A DNA stretch of 64,000 nt from contig CAVQYZ010000003.1 of the NCBI GenBank assembly GCA_963718405.1, positions 62,001 to 126,000 on the forward strand, in the 5' to 3' direction. A model generated the notes under the pieces. That model was not told where the DNA came from, made no database searches, and saw nothing but the letters and a program-made list of their open reading frames with translations. Position 1 is the stretch's first letter. Every line of letters starts with the position of its first letter. This DNA comes from Bog-756 sp963718405 (lineage in GTDB: Bacteria > Actinomycetota > Acidimicrobiia > Acidimicrobiales > RAAP-2). Below are positions 10,563-20,003 of the stretch, piece by piece. The translations under genes were made by a program, and so were the position numbers.

Positions 10563-12055
10563 TCGACGAGACCATCGACAGCTCGCTCCGCTGGGTGGAC
10601 GACCGCCTGGGCATCGCCAAGGGCGGCCGGACGTTCCTGGACAAGATCTTCCCCGACCACTGGTCGTTCATGCTGGGCGAGATCGCCCTGTACTCGTTCG
10701 TGGTGCTGCTGGGCACCGGCGTGTTCCTCTCGCTGTACTACATCCCCTCCGCCCACGAGGTCATCTACAACGGTTCCTACCTGCCCTTACGGGGCGAGAA
10801 GGTGTCGGAGGCCTACGCCTCCAGCGTGGGCCTGTCCTTCGACGTGAGGTCGGGGCTCCTGATGCGCCAGGCCCACCACTGGGCCGCCGACATCTTTTTG
10901 GGCTCGATCGCCGTGCACATGGCCCGGGTCTTCTTCACCGGTGCGTTCCGCAAGCCCCGGGAGTTCAACTGGATCGTCGGCGTCACCATGCTCATCCTGG
11001 GCATCGTCAACGGCTTCCTCGGCTACTCCCTCCCCGACGACCTGGTGTCGGGAACCGGTATCCGCATCGCCTACTCCATCATCGAGTCGATACCCCTGAT
11101 CGGCAGTTACATCGCCTTCTTCGTGTTCGGGGGGAACTACCCGGGCGACGGGGTCATTCTCGAGCGGTTCTACATACTCCACGTCCTGATCGTTCCGTTG
11201 ATCATCATCGGGCTGCTGGCCGCCCACCTCGGCCTACTGGTCAAACAGAAGCACACCCAGTTTCCGGGGAAGGGCAAGACCGAGCACAACGTGGTCGGTT
11301 CGCCGATGTTCCCGACCTTCATGGCCAAGACCACCGGGTTCTTGTTCATGGTGACCGCGGTGATCTTCCTGTTGGGCGGCTTCGCCCAGATCAACCCGAT
11401 CTGGCAGTTCGGCCAGTACGAGCCGTACCAGATCTCCTACGCCGTCCAACCGGACTGGTACATGGGTTGGCTCGACGGGGCCTTGCGCATCATGCCCAGC
11501 TGGGAGTGGGTCGGATGGGGCCACACCATCCCGCTCGAGGTGTTCCTGCCGGCGGTGATCTTCCCCGGCCTGATCTTCAACATCCTGCTGGGGTGGCCGT
11601 TCATCGAGTCGCACCACACCAAGGATCTGGCGTACCACAACCTGTTGGACCGGCCCCGCGACCGGCCCAAGCGGACGGCGGCCGGTGCCGCCATGCTCAT
11701 GCTGCTGGGGATGACCTTCTTCGCCTCCTCCACCGACGTGATGGCCAACTTCTTCCAGCTGCCGCTGAAGAGCGTGCTGTGGTTCTTCCGCTTCGCCGTG
11801 GTCATCGCCCCGATCATCGCCTACTTCGTGACCTACAAGATCTGCCTGGAGATGCGGGCCGCCGAGGGCATCGGCAAGCGCAAGCGGGCCGTGATCATCG
11901 AGCGGTCGACCAGTGGCGAGTACACCACGGTGGAGACCGAGCCGCGGCCCGGCGACGGGAGCGAGGAGCTCGAGGCCATTCCGGTCCCGACCTTCATCGA
12001 CCTGGTGCCACCGGAACTGGCCACGGGCGAAGGCGTCCGCCGGGTGATGCGCTGA
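10559..12055 (+). CDS. qcrB: Cytochrome b subunit of cytochrome bc1 complex
   Basis: 498 aa membrane protein with the haem b ligand helices HHWAADIFLGSIAVHMARVF and HVLIVPLIIIGLLAAHLGLL. The quinol-oxidising site has QPDWYMGW, the actinobacterial PDWY form of PEWY. The hydrophilic C-terminal extension (about 50 residues) is also usual in this phylum. The start is the ATG at 10559 that overlaps the qcrA stop; a longer upstream frame belongs to qcrA sequence read out of frame. Last gene of the cluster, converging on an APH-like gene. Confidence 0.96.
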   Translation: MIDETIDSSLRWVDDRLGIAKGGRTFLDKIFPDHWSFMLGEIALYSFVVLLGTGVFLSLYYIPSAHEVIYNGSYLPLRGEKVSEAYASSVGLSFDVRSGLLMRQAHHWAADIFLGSIAVHMARVFFTGAFRKPREFNWIVGVTMLILGIVNGFLGYSLPDDLVSGTGIRIAYSIIESIPLIGSYIAFFVFGGNYPGDGVILERFYILHVLIVPLIIIGLLAAHLGLLVKQKHTQFPGKGKTEHNVVGSPMFPTFMAKTTGFLFMVTAVIFLLGGFAQINPIWQFGQYEPYQISYAVQPDWYMGWLDGALRIMPSWEWVGWGHTIPLEVFLPAVIFPGLIFNILLGWPFIESHHTKDLAYHNLLDRPRDRPKRTAAGAAMLMLLGMTFFASSTDVMANFFQLPLKSVLWFFRFAVVIAPIIAYFVTYKICLEMRAAEGIGKRKRAVIIERSTSGEYTTVETEPRPGDGSEELEAIPVPTFIDLVPPELATGEGVRRVMR

Positions 12056-12090
12056 GCCTCACGGGTCACGGAGGTCACACGGGCGGTCCA

Positions 12091-12117
12091 CACCGGTGGG
12101 CTTCTCCGAGACCGGTG
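12091..12117. terminator. Possible hairpin between convergent genes
   Basis: Inverted repeat CACCGGT (12091-12097) and ACCGGTG (12111-12117) with a 13-base loop, between the convergent qcrB and APH-like genes. There is no T-tract, so a terminator role is only a guess from position. Confidence 0.3.
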
Positions 12118-12125
12118 GCGTCACG

Positions 12126-13082
12126 TCAGACGGCGAGCAGAGCGGCTGCTCTCTCTTCGCTCTGACGGCGGATGGCGCCCAGCCGCTTGGCCGTGGCCGG
12201 AACGGTCTTCGGGTCGCCACAGACCCGGAAGGTGGCATCGATGAGCGCTCGGCTGAAGAGCAGCCCGGCCAGCCGGTCACGCTCCTCATCGATGAGCGTG
12301 ACCTTTCGGGCATAGCCCTTCATGAACGGCACCCCGGCCCACCCTGACCTCAGAACGAGCGTCATGGAGGCGAGCCGGGGACCGCGTCCGGCTGACGTCC
12401 AGTCGACCAGTACCGGTCCCTCGGCGGTGAAGATCACGTTCTTCGGGACAGGATCGGGGTGAACGAACGCTTCGGGCAGTCCGTCCCCTCCGTCGGCGTC
12501 GACCACGGCGGCACGAAGAGCAGCCAGGGCCCCGCCGTCCCCGGGTGGTACCTGACCCTCGATGGAGTCCAGCCAACCGGCGGCTGCTCGGAGTTCGTCG
12601 ACCATCGTCCCGTCGGCGAAGTGGTGCAGGGCTCCGGCCGGCCGGTCGGCCCCGGCCGGTACGGCCAACCCGTGCAACCGGCCGACCATGGCGCCGAGCC
12701 GGATGATCGGATGCGGGGGCCGCCGGGCTTTGGGGGCCTCCTTGATGAACTCGGTCACCAGCACGGCCTGGTCCTGGTGACGGGTGAGGGTCCCGTCCCC
12801 GAAAGGCCGCTCAGCCGGAAACCCGATCTCTGCGAGATAGTGCAACACGGCGAGGTCGGCTTCAGCGGCGGCGTAGGGCCGAGCCGCCGAAAACATCCGG
12901 GCCACCAGCGGCTTTCCCTGGTCGGTCCGATCGAGGCGGAACACCCCCACGTCCAACCGGGTCACCTTCCGGACGGTGAGGCCGTACGCCCCCTCGAGGT
13001 GAGCGGGCAGCGTATCCACGCCGGTCCGCTGGTACATCCGCTCCAGGAGCGAGTCGAACGCCGATGGCTTCACCGTGGCCAT
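12126..13082 (-). CDS. APH/choline-kinase-like phosphotransferase
   Basis: 318 aa protein of the aminoglycoside phosphotransferase fold. The catalytic loop is FVHPDPVPKNVIFTAEG (HxD....N form) followed by VLVDWTSAGRGPRLASM, where the Asp would bind metal. The N-terminal lobe has VFRLDRTDQGKPLVARMF with a candidate ATP-binding lysine. Such proteins phosphorylate small hydroxylated or amino substrates; the substrate here is unknown and drug resistance should not be assumed. Start placed at ATG 13082 (MATVKPSAFDSLLERMY). The reading frame stays open upstream into the preceding GNAT gene with no stop. Confidence 0.75.
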   Translation of the reverse strand: MATVKPSAFDSLLERMYQRTGVDTLPAHLEGAYGLTVRKVTRLDVGVFRLDRTDQGKPLVARMFSAARPYAAAEADLAVLHYLAEIGFPAERPFGDGTLTRHQDQAVLVTEFIKEAPKARRPPHPIIRLGAMVGRLHGLAVPAGADRPAGALHHFADGTMVDELRAAAGWLDSIEGQVPPGDGGALAALRAAVVDADGGDGLPEAFVHPDPVPKNVIFTAEGPVLVDWTSAGRGPRLASMTLVLRSGWAGVPFMKGYARKVTLIDEERDRLAGLLFSRALIDATFRVCGDPKTVPATAKRLGAIRRQSEERAAALLAV

Positions 13083-13155
13083 ATCGGGCAGGCTATGCCG
13101 AGGCGCGGCGAGGCGACGTGACGGCGCCGGCCCAGACCGGTTGGCCTGGACCGGA

Positions 13156-13735
13156 TCAGGCGGGACGGCGGATCGGCGGGATGGCGGAACTCCTGTGGCG
13201 GCCCGCCATTCCTCCACCGTCAGCGTACGGACCAGCAGGGGCAGGTTCCGAGCCGGTTCGGTGGTCTCGAAGCCAGGTCCAAAGCCCAGTCGGTCCATGA
13301 CCCTGCCCGAGGCCACGTTCTCCGGCTCATAGATGCTGATGATGGAGGCCAGGCCGAGGTCCGCGAAGCCCCAGTGCAGCGCGGCCGCCGGCGGCCTCGG
13401 TGGCGTAGCCGTGGCCGCGGTAGCGGGCTACCCAGTCGCCATCCGACTTCGGTGGCCGGCAGCACCTCGGGGAGGAAGTCCGGAATGGAAAGCCCGGCCC
13501 AGCCGATGAGGGATCCACTGGACCGTTCGACCAGGGCATGGAACGTGGGGCGATCGGCGCTTTCGTTGTGGGCGAGCACCCGGTCCAAAAATCGGGAGGT
13601 CTCGTCGGGCTCCATGCCGCGACGCAAGGGGTACCACCAAAAGGACGGCTCGGCGTGCAGCTCGGTAAGCGGGCCCAGGTCCTCTTCGGTGAAGGCCCGC
13701 ATGAGGAGACGGTCGGTCACGATGGTTTCGATCAT
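13156..13735 (-). CDS. GNAT-family N-acetyltransferase, frameshifted
   Basis: About 180 aa when three frames are joined. Frame 1 has MIETIVTDRLLMRAFTEEDL and LIGWAGLSIPDFLPEVLPAT. Frame 2 has RYRGHGYATEAA, the acetyl-CoA binding segment. Frame 3 has IYEPENVASGRVMDRLGFGP, the family C-terminal motif. Frame changes lie near 13440 and 13385. It is closest to the RimJ/RimL-like acetyltransferases. ATG at 13735 is preceded by GTAGGG. No stop ends frame 3; the first plausible one is a TGA at 13156-13158 in another frame, so the given 3' end is an estimate. The substrate is unknown. Confidence 0.65.
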
Positions 13736-13882
13736 CCCTACAGGATGACCATCCGCGTCGTGTCGGTTGCCAGTGGCCGATGGCATCGCACCGGAGGAAA
13801 CCTCATGGTTCGACGGGGACTATTCCTGGGTAAGCAGTAATCGTAGTCAGAGAAGAGTACAGCTCATTCCGGGGGAGGGAAC

Positions 13883-15440
13883 GTGGAAACGATCAGTACC
13901 AGTGCGCCCGACCGGACCGATGGGGAGGGCCAGCCCGGCAGGTACCATCCGGAGCCTCATTCCGGCCCGGCTCGATCGTCTGGGTTGGTCCCGGTTCCAC
14001 ACCCGCTTGGTCATGGCTCTGGGCGTGGCCTGGGTTCTCGACGGCCTCGAGATCACCATCGCCAGCAACGCCGAAGGCCTGATCAGCCAGAAGCAGGCGC
14101 TCAACCTGTCCTCTTCCGAGGTGGCCTTCGCCGTGGGCACCGTCTACCTGCTGGGCGAAGTGGTCGGGGCCCTCTTCTTCGGGCGGCTGTCCGACAAGTT
14201 CGGTCGGCGCAACCTGTTCATGATCACGCTGGGGGTGTACCTCTTCGGCGGTGTGCTCACCGCACTTACCTTCGGGCACTCACCGGGCTGGGCCTACTGG
14301 GTCTGGTTCTCCCGGTTCATCGCCGGCATGGGCATCGGGGGCGAGTACGCAGCCATCAACTCGGCCATCGACGAGCTGATCCCGGCCAAGTACCGCGGTC
14401 GGGTGGACATCGCGGTCAACGGCACCTACTGGGGCGGCGCCCTCATCGCCACGGTGTTGACCATTCTCGTGGTCAACAACCTCCCGGTCAGCTACTCGTG
14501 GCGGGTGGCGTTCCTGTTCGGTCCGGCCCTGGGCTTCGTCATCCTGTTCGTGCGCAAGAACCTCCCCGAGAGCCCCCGGTGGCTGCTCATGCACGGTCGA
14601 GAACAGGAGGCCGAGAGAGCCGTCGATGAGATCGAGGAGCGAACGAAGAGCACCGGCGGGACGCTGGGTGAGGTCGATGAGTCCAAGGCCATCGAGATCA
14701 CCCCGGCCAGCGATATCGGATTCGTGGCCCTGGCCCGAACCTTGTTCGTCCACTATCCGAGACGGGCCATCCTCGGTGCCACCCTCATGATCACCCAGTC
14801 GTTCCTCTACAACGCCATCTTCTTCACCTACGCCCTGGTGCTGACCAAGATCTACAACGTCCCGGCCACCGACACCGCCTACTACTTCATCTTCTTCGCC
14901 CTGGGCAATCTCATCGGCCCACTGACCCTCGGACATCTCTTCGACACCATCGGGCGTCGCAAGATGATCGCCGGCACGTACATCCTGGCGGGCGTGCTGC
15001 TCGCTTTCAGCGCGGTCTTGTTCAATGCCGGCGCCCTCAACGCCGTGAGCCAGACGGCGTGTTGGTGTGTGATCTTCTTCTTCGCCTCGGCCGGGGCGTC
15101 CTCGGCCTACCTGACGGTGAGCGAGATCTTTCCGGTGGAGGTTCGGGCCAAGGCCATCGCCGTCTTCTTCGCCATCGCCCAGAGCTTCGGGGCCTTCGGA
15201 CCCTGGCTCTACGGCGAACTGATCGGCAACGGCCAGGACCATTTCCGACTGTTCATCGGCTACCTCATCGGGGCCGGCGTGATGGCTGTCGGGGGAGTGG
15301 TCGAGATCTTCCTCGGCATAGACGCCGAGCAGCAGTCGCTCGAAGATCTGGCCCAGCCGCTCTCGGCCAGCCGTCCCTCGCCCCACCTGGCGTCGGTGAC
15401 GGGTGCCCCTCGGCCCCCTGCGGCCCGAAGCACCTTCTGA
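13883..15440 (+). CDS. MFS transporter, sugar/metabolite-proton symporter type, frameshifted near start
   Basis: About 518 aa, 12 predicted transmembrane segments. Signatures are GRLSDKFGRRNLFMI between TM2 and TM3, RFIAGMGIGGEYAAINSAI, SPRWLLMHGREQEAERAV after TM6, and LFDTIGRRKMIAGTYILAG in the second half, as in the SP/MHS groups of the major facilitator superfamily. The likely start is GTG at 13883 behind GGAGGG, giving METISTSAPDRTD; the conserved body (DRLGWSRFHTRLVMALGVAW) is in another frame, so an indel near 13930-13950 is inferred. The substrate cannot be predicted. It stands alone, divergent from the GNAT gene. Confidence 0.85.
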
Positions 15441-15508
15441 AGGCCGGGCCCGGAGGACTCCCCGCATCGAGGAGGCCGGAGCGAACGGTGGCGTTCTAAG
15501 GTAAGGCC

Positions 15509-16489
15509 ATGACGCTTCCTGACCAGCTCGATCCGGAAATCGCCGAGGCCATCAGGGCCATGCCCATCCCCGATATGGACGAGAGCCTCCTGGCCGCCAT
15601 CCGGGAGTTTCCCTTTCCGGTGGCGGAACTGTCCGATGCCGTGACCCGTGAGGAGATGGAGGTCCCGGCCACGAACCCGGGGGATCTCCCGGTCCCCGTG
15701 CGGGTGCATGCCCCGGCCGACCGCCGCGGGCCGTTGCCCGGCGTGATCGCCATCCATGGGGGCGGTTACGTCATCGGCGACCGGACCATGTACGACATGA
15801 CCTTCGATCGGTGGTGCATCGATCCGGGGATGGTGGCGGTGTCGGTCGGGTACCGGCTGTCTCCGGAGACGCCCTATCCGGGAGCGTTGGAGGACTGCTA
15901 CCGGAGCTTGGTGTGGGCGACAGAGAATGCCGAAGCTCTGGGGATCGATCCGACCTGCATCGGGGTGTACGGAGCGAGTGCCGGCGGCGGGTTGGCCGCC
16001 GGGCTGGCCCTGTTGGCCAAGGACCGGGGCCAGGTCGGCCTGTCCTTCCAGTTCCTGCAGTACCCCATGATCGACGACCGGCAGGTCACGCCGTCCAGCC
16101 AACTCGAGGACCTGCACGTGTGGAGTCGCCACTCCAACACCTTCGGCTGGAAGGCCTACCTCGGGGACCGCTACGGCGACGACGACCTCCCGATCTATGC
16201 CGCCGCCACCCGGGCGCAGGACCAGGACCTGGTGGGCCTGCCGCCGACCTACATCTGCGTGGGATCGCTGGACGGGTTCAGGGACGAGGACATCGCCTAC
16301 GCCCAACGGCTCCTGTGGGCCGGCGTCCCGACCGAGCTCCATGTGCTCCCCGGGGTGCCCCACGGCTTCGAGATGATCGGGGACTCGGCCATGGCCCGCC
16401 TGAGCTCCCACAACGCCGACGAGTGGATCCGCCGGCAGTTGGGGGACCGTCAGGTCCCGGGTGGAGGGACCAACCCGCTGAGATCCTGA
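15509..16489 (+). CDS. Alpha/beta hydrolase, hormone-sensitive-lipase family esterase
   Basis: 326 aa esterase/lipase. The oxyanion-hole motif is AIHGGGYVIGDRTMYD, the nucleophile elbow is GVYGASAGGGLAAGLAL (GASAG, Ser nucleophile), the acidic residue follows in CVGSLDGFRDEDIAYAQRL, and the catalytic His is in PGVPHGFEMIG. These are the hallmarks of the HSL group (acetyl-ester hydrolases). Cytosolic; no signal peptide. ATG at 15509 follows AAGGTAAG. Natural substrate unknown. Confidence 0.9.
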   Translation: MTLPDQLDPEIAEAIRAMPIPDMDESLLAAIREFPFPVAELSDAVTREEMEVPATNPGDLPVPVRVHAPADRRGPLPGVIAIHGGGYVIGDRTMYDMTFDRWCIDPGMVAVSVGYRLSPETPYPGALEDCYRSLVWATENAEALGIDPTCIGVYGASAGGGLAAGLALLAKDRGQVGLSFQFLQYPMIDDRQVTPSSQLEDLHVWSRHSNTFGWKAYLGDRYGDDDLPIYAAATRAQDQDLVGLPPTYICVGSLDGFRDEDIAYAQRLLWAGVPTELHVLPGVPHGFEMIGDSAMARLSSHNADEWIRRQLGDRQVPGGGTNPLRS

Positions 16490-16576
16490 GGCAGGGGGCC
16501 TGCGCTCCACCGCTCCACCCAGGGAATCCACCCTCGGGTTGACGACCCCGGGCCGGCGATTGTCGACACTGGAGTC

Positions 16577-17164
16577 ATGACCTTCAGCGACTACCTCATC
16601 GACCTCACGCTCATCGGCCTCGTGCTCTTCCAGATCCGAGGGCGTCGACTCACCACACGGACGCTACTTCTGCCCCTCGGCATCGTGGGGTGGGTGGCCT
16701 ACAGCTACCTACGTGCGGTTCCTACCGCCGGGAACGACTTGTTCCTGGTGGCGGGATGTGCTCTGATCGGCGCGACCCTCGGTGGCCTTTCGGGCGCCTT
16801 CACCTCGGTCTACCCGGACCATGACGGAGTGCCCATGGCCAAAGCGGGCCTGGTCGCCGCCACGCTGTGGGTGCTGGGGACAGGGACTCGACTGACCTTC
16901 CAGCTCTACGCCACCCATGGAGGAGGCCCGGCTGTCGAGCGCTTCAGCGTCGCCCACAGCATCACGGCCGTGAGTGCATGGACTGCCGCCCTCATCCTGA
17001 TGGCTCTGGCCGAGGCCACATGCCGGACCGGCATCCTCGCCTGGCGGGGCATGGCCGTGCGCCGACAGGCATCCACCGGCGCAGCCTCTCAGCGTGTGGC
17101 GGGCCGCGGTCCGGACGCGGGCGCAACGGAGGTCATGATAGGGACAAGTGAGCGCCCCTACTGA
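16577..17164 (+). CDS. Membrane protein coupled to a two-component system
   Basis: 195 aa with about four to five hydrophobic segments, including YLIDLTLIGLVLFQIRGRRL and LLPLGIVGWVAYSYL. The layout recalls CcdC/DUF1453-like proteins, but I cannot assign it firmly. Its last 17 bases overlap the start of the histidine kinase gene, so the two are probably translationally coupled. It could be an accessory sensor or the target of the system. Confidence 0.6.
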   Translation: MTFSDYLIDLTLIGLVLFQIRGRRLTTRTLLLPLGIVGWVAYSYLRAVPTAGNDLFLVAGCALIGATLGGLSGAFTSVYPDHDGVPMAKAGLVAATLWVLGTGTRLTFQLYATHGGGPAVERFSVAHSITAVSAWTAALILMALAEATCRTGILAWRGMAVRRQASTGAASQRVAGRGPDAGATEVMIGTSERPY

Positions 17165-18331
17165 TCTGGATCTGGTCCCCGCCCGGTGGTCGGGGCTGGC
17201 AAATGTCCTGAGCCTGTTCGGGCTGGGGTTGCTCCTGTGGGGCATCTCCGCCGAGTTGGCCCATCAGGGCACCGGGCAACAGTCGCCCGGTCGCCATCGC
17301 TCTCGTGACGGTCGCCTCCCTGGCGTGGGTCGTGGCACTGGTGATCCGTCGGGATGACACCAGGGTGGCCATGGCTTCCATTTTGGTGATGGCCCTGACA
17401 GGAGGTGCGCTCGGCGCCTTCGCCACAACCGCCATCATCTTCCCGGCGGTGGCCGCGTTGAGCGCCACCACGCGGTGGCGTATACCGGTGGGCGCAGCGA
17501 TCGCCGCCAGCGGATGGCTGGCCCTCGTCGTGGCGGAGCTGGCCCTCGGCGCCCCCGTGCCCGGTGTGATCCTGGGCTGCCTGGCCGCCACGCTCGGGGG
17601 CGCACTGTTCGGGATCGCCCGGCGCCAGGCTGTCGAGAAAACCCGGCTGGTGGCCCGGACCGAGGTCGAGACGGTTCGTGCCGAGGTCGAACGGGAACGG
17701 GCCGAACTGCTCTCGGAGAGGAACCATCTCGCACGCGAGATCCACGACGTGCTGGCCCACACCCTGGCCGCACTGTCTTTGCAACTCGAGGCGTTCGCCA
17801 CCGTTGTCGACTCCGAGCCGGGCACCAGCCCCAAAGTCCGTGAACAGCTCGAGCGCACCCACCGGCTGGTTCACGAGGGCCTGGCGGAGGCTCGCGGGGC
17901 GGTGCGGGCCCTCCGCGACGACTCGGCACCGCTCGACGAACAGCTGGAGAAGCTCTGCGCTCAACAAGGGGCCCGGTTCACGGTCTCGGGCCCGCCCCTG
18001 TCGATACCGCCCCCGGTGGCCCTGGGGCTCTACCGGGCCTCACAAGAGGCACTGACCAATGTCATGAAGCACGCCACCGGGGCACCGACCTCGGTGCGCC
18101 TGTCCTACGCCGATGACCGCGTGTCGGTCTCGGTCGAGAACGCTGGCGCCCCGGGCTCATCGAAGCTGCACCGGAGCGGGGGTGGTTATGGTCTCCAGGG
18201 GGCCGCGCGAGCGTCTGGCCCTGCTCGGCGGGGCCATCGAGGCCGGGCCGACACCGGAGGGCTGGCGGGTGAGGGCCACCGTCCCCCTCAGTGGTCCGAA
18301 TGCGGCCCCGGAGAGCTCGGGCACGCCGTGA
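17148..18331 (+). CDS. Sensor histidine kinase, NarL-type (HisKA_3), frameshifted
   Basis: About 395 aa. The N-terminus is hydrophobic (SGLANVLSLFGLGLLLWG, then ALVTVASLAWVVALVIRR and more helices). A linker coiled coil (ARTEVETVRAEVERERAELL) leads to the phosphoacceptor LAREIHDVLAHTLAALSLQL, then the ATPase domain with LYRASQEALTNVMKHA (N box) and GGGYGLQGARERLALLGG (G box, frame restored). Frame changes lie near 17281 and 18200. GTG start at 17148 overlaps the upstream membrane protein gene; the stop at 18331 is 13 bases from the response regulator ATG. Typical of actinobacterial sensors of envelope or redox stress, but the signal is unknown. Confidence 0.82.
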
Positions 18332-18344
18332 GTACGGAGAACTC

Positions 18345-18994
18345 ATGAGAGTGGTGATCGCGGACGACCAACGGGTGGTCCGCGAGGGGTTGGCCACGAT
18401 TGTGGGCGGCTTCGCCGGACACCGAGGTGGTCGGGCTGGCGGTCGACGGTGCCGAAGCGGTCCACCTGGTCGCCGAGCGGACCCCGGACGTGGTGCTCAT
18501 GGACTTGCGCATGCCAGGGATGGACGGGGTGGACGCCACCCGCCAGATCCGGGCCAACCATCCGTCCATCCCGGTCGTGGTGCTCACCACCTACGCCGAC
18601 GACGAGTCCATACTGGCGGCTCTCTCCGCTGGAGCGGCGGGCTACCTCACCAAGGACGCAGCCCGCGAGGACATCCGTCGGGCCCTCGAGGCCGCCGTCT
18701 CGGGGCAGTCCATCCTGGACCCCGCGGTACAAACGGCCCTCCTCAAGGCGGCCCAACGTGCACCCACGAGGGCCGCCACGCTTGCCCGACGGGCTTACCG
18801 AGCGCGAGGCTGAGGTGCTGGCCCTGATCGGCGCAGGCCTCTCCAACACCGAGATCGCCACCCGCCTGTATGTGGCCGAAGCGACGGTCAAGACCCACGT
18901 CAACCGGATCTTCGCCAAGACAGGGAGCCGTGACCGCGCCCAGGCGACGGTCTACGCCCACCGCCACGGCCTCGGGGGCCTGGACGGCAGCTGA
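18345..18994 (+). CDS. LuxR/NarL-family response regulator, frameshifted
   Basis: About 216 aa. The receiver domain starts MRVVIADDQRVVREGLATI (acidic pocket DD), continues after a frame change near 18404 with SPDTEVVGLAVDGAEAV, has the phospho-acceptor in DVVLMDLRMPGMDGVDATR and the conserved Lys in GYLTKDAAREDI. After a second frame change near 18775 the HTH domain reads GLTEREAEVLALIGAGLSN and YVAEATVKTHVNRIFAKTGS. It is the partner of the upstream histidine kinase. Both halves are fully conserved, so the frame breaks are probably sequencing indels. Confidence 0.85.
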
Positions 18995-19139
18995 CCTCGG
19001 ACCACACCTGGTTGGACGGGTCCGATCGGGGCATCCACCTGAGGTCGCTCCTTCAGCCGATCCGCGGACCGCTCACTCCAGGTTCACAGGACCGTCGACC
19101 GGAGTCCGATCGGGTAGGGGCGTTTAGTAGCCTCGGGGC

Positions 19140-20003
19140 ATGACTCGGACCATCGGGGACATCGGGACCATCGGCGACATCGAGGACCTGATCGACCTGG
19201 AGCGGTACCCGGTGCACGACCTCGACGGTCCCGCCGCCACCGCGGTTATCGAGGACGCCCGTGCCCAACTGGAGAAGACCGGGGCGGTGGAGCTGCCCGA
19301 TTTCGTCACCCCATCGGGGGTCGGGGCACTGGTGGCCGACGCCGAGGGGCTGGTCCCGCGGGCCCACCACTCCGAAGGGGTGGGTACGGCCTACCTCGAG
19401 TACCCCGACTTCAGCCTCCCCGACGACCACCCCCGCCTGAACTGGAACCATTACGCCGTGGGGGCGGTGGCCTACGACCTCATGCCGGCCACGTCGGTGC
19501 TGCGCCGGATCTACGAGTGGCAGCCCCTGCTGGACCTGATCGCCGCCATCTTGGACCGGGGACCCCTCTACCGGTACGCCGATCCTTTCGGAGCGCTCAA
19601 TCTGGCGGTCATGGGCCAGGGTGACGAGCTGCAGTGGCACTTCGACCAGACCGACTTCGTGGTCTCCCTGGCCATCCAGACCGCCGAGCAGGGAGGGGAG
19701 TTCGAGGTGGTCCCCCGGATCCGCACGGCCGAGGACGAACAGTACGACCGGGTGTCGGCCACGCTGGCCGGGGATCGGAGCGAGGTGGTCACCCTGCCGA
19801 TGAGGCCGGGGACCCTGCTGGTCTTCGAGGGTCGCCACTCGCTGCACCGGGTCAGCCCCATCGCCGGCCCCCGCCTCCGCCACATGGGACTGCTGTCCTA
19901 CGACACGGTGGCCGGCACCATGGGCAGCGAGATCCTCCGTGACAGCCGCTACGGACGCACCGTGCCCTTCGAGAGCCCACCGGTGGCATGGCCGCTCTCG
20001 TAA
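19140..20003 (+). CDS. BesD/HalD-like 2-oxoglutarate Fe(II) oxygenase (HxD, hydroxylase type)
   Basis: 287 aa. The facial triad is visible: His167 and Asp169 in LQWHFDQTDFVVSLAIQ and His236 in GRHSLHRVSPIAGPRLRHM, with Arg245 or Arg247 as candidate 2-oxoglutarate ligand. The surrounding pattern, with GGEFEVVPRIRTAED between the two ligand regions and LPMRPGTLLVFEGRHSLHRV, matches the BesD/HalD family of free-amino-acid oxygenases. The halogenases of that family have Gly in place of the Asp; here Asp is kept, so hydroxylation or oxidative demethylation is expected. The N-terminus has a small internal duplication (TIGDIGTIGDIEDL). The 3' end overlaps the fae-like gene by 16 bases. The substrate is unknown. 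Confidence 0.75.
   Translation: MTRTIGDIGTIGDIEDLIDLERYPVHDLDGPAATAVIEDARAQLEKTGAVELPDFVTPSGVGALVADAEGLVPRAHHSEGVGTAYLEYPDFSLPDDHPRLNWNHYAVGAVAYDLMPATSVLRRIYEWQPLLDLIAAILDRGPLYRYADPFGALNLAVMGQGDELQWHFDQTDFVVSLAIQTAEQGGEFEVVPRIRTAEDEQYDRVSATLAGDRSEVVTLPMRPGTLLVFEGRHSLHRVSPIAGPRLRHMGLLSYDTVAGTMGSEILRDSRYGRTVPFESPPVAWPLS

Noticed and set aside
19140..20003. Fe(II) halogenase (BesD-like)
   Set aside because: The second iron ligand is Asp (HFD), whereas halogenases of this family have Gly there to leave room for chloride.
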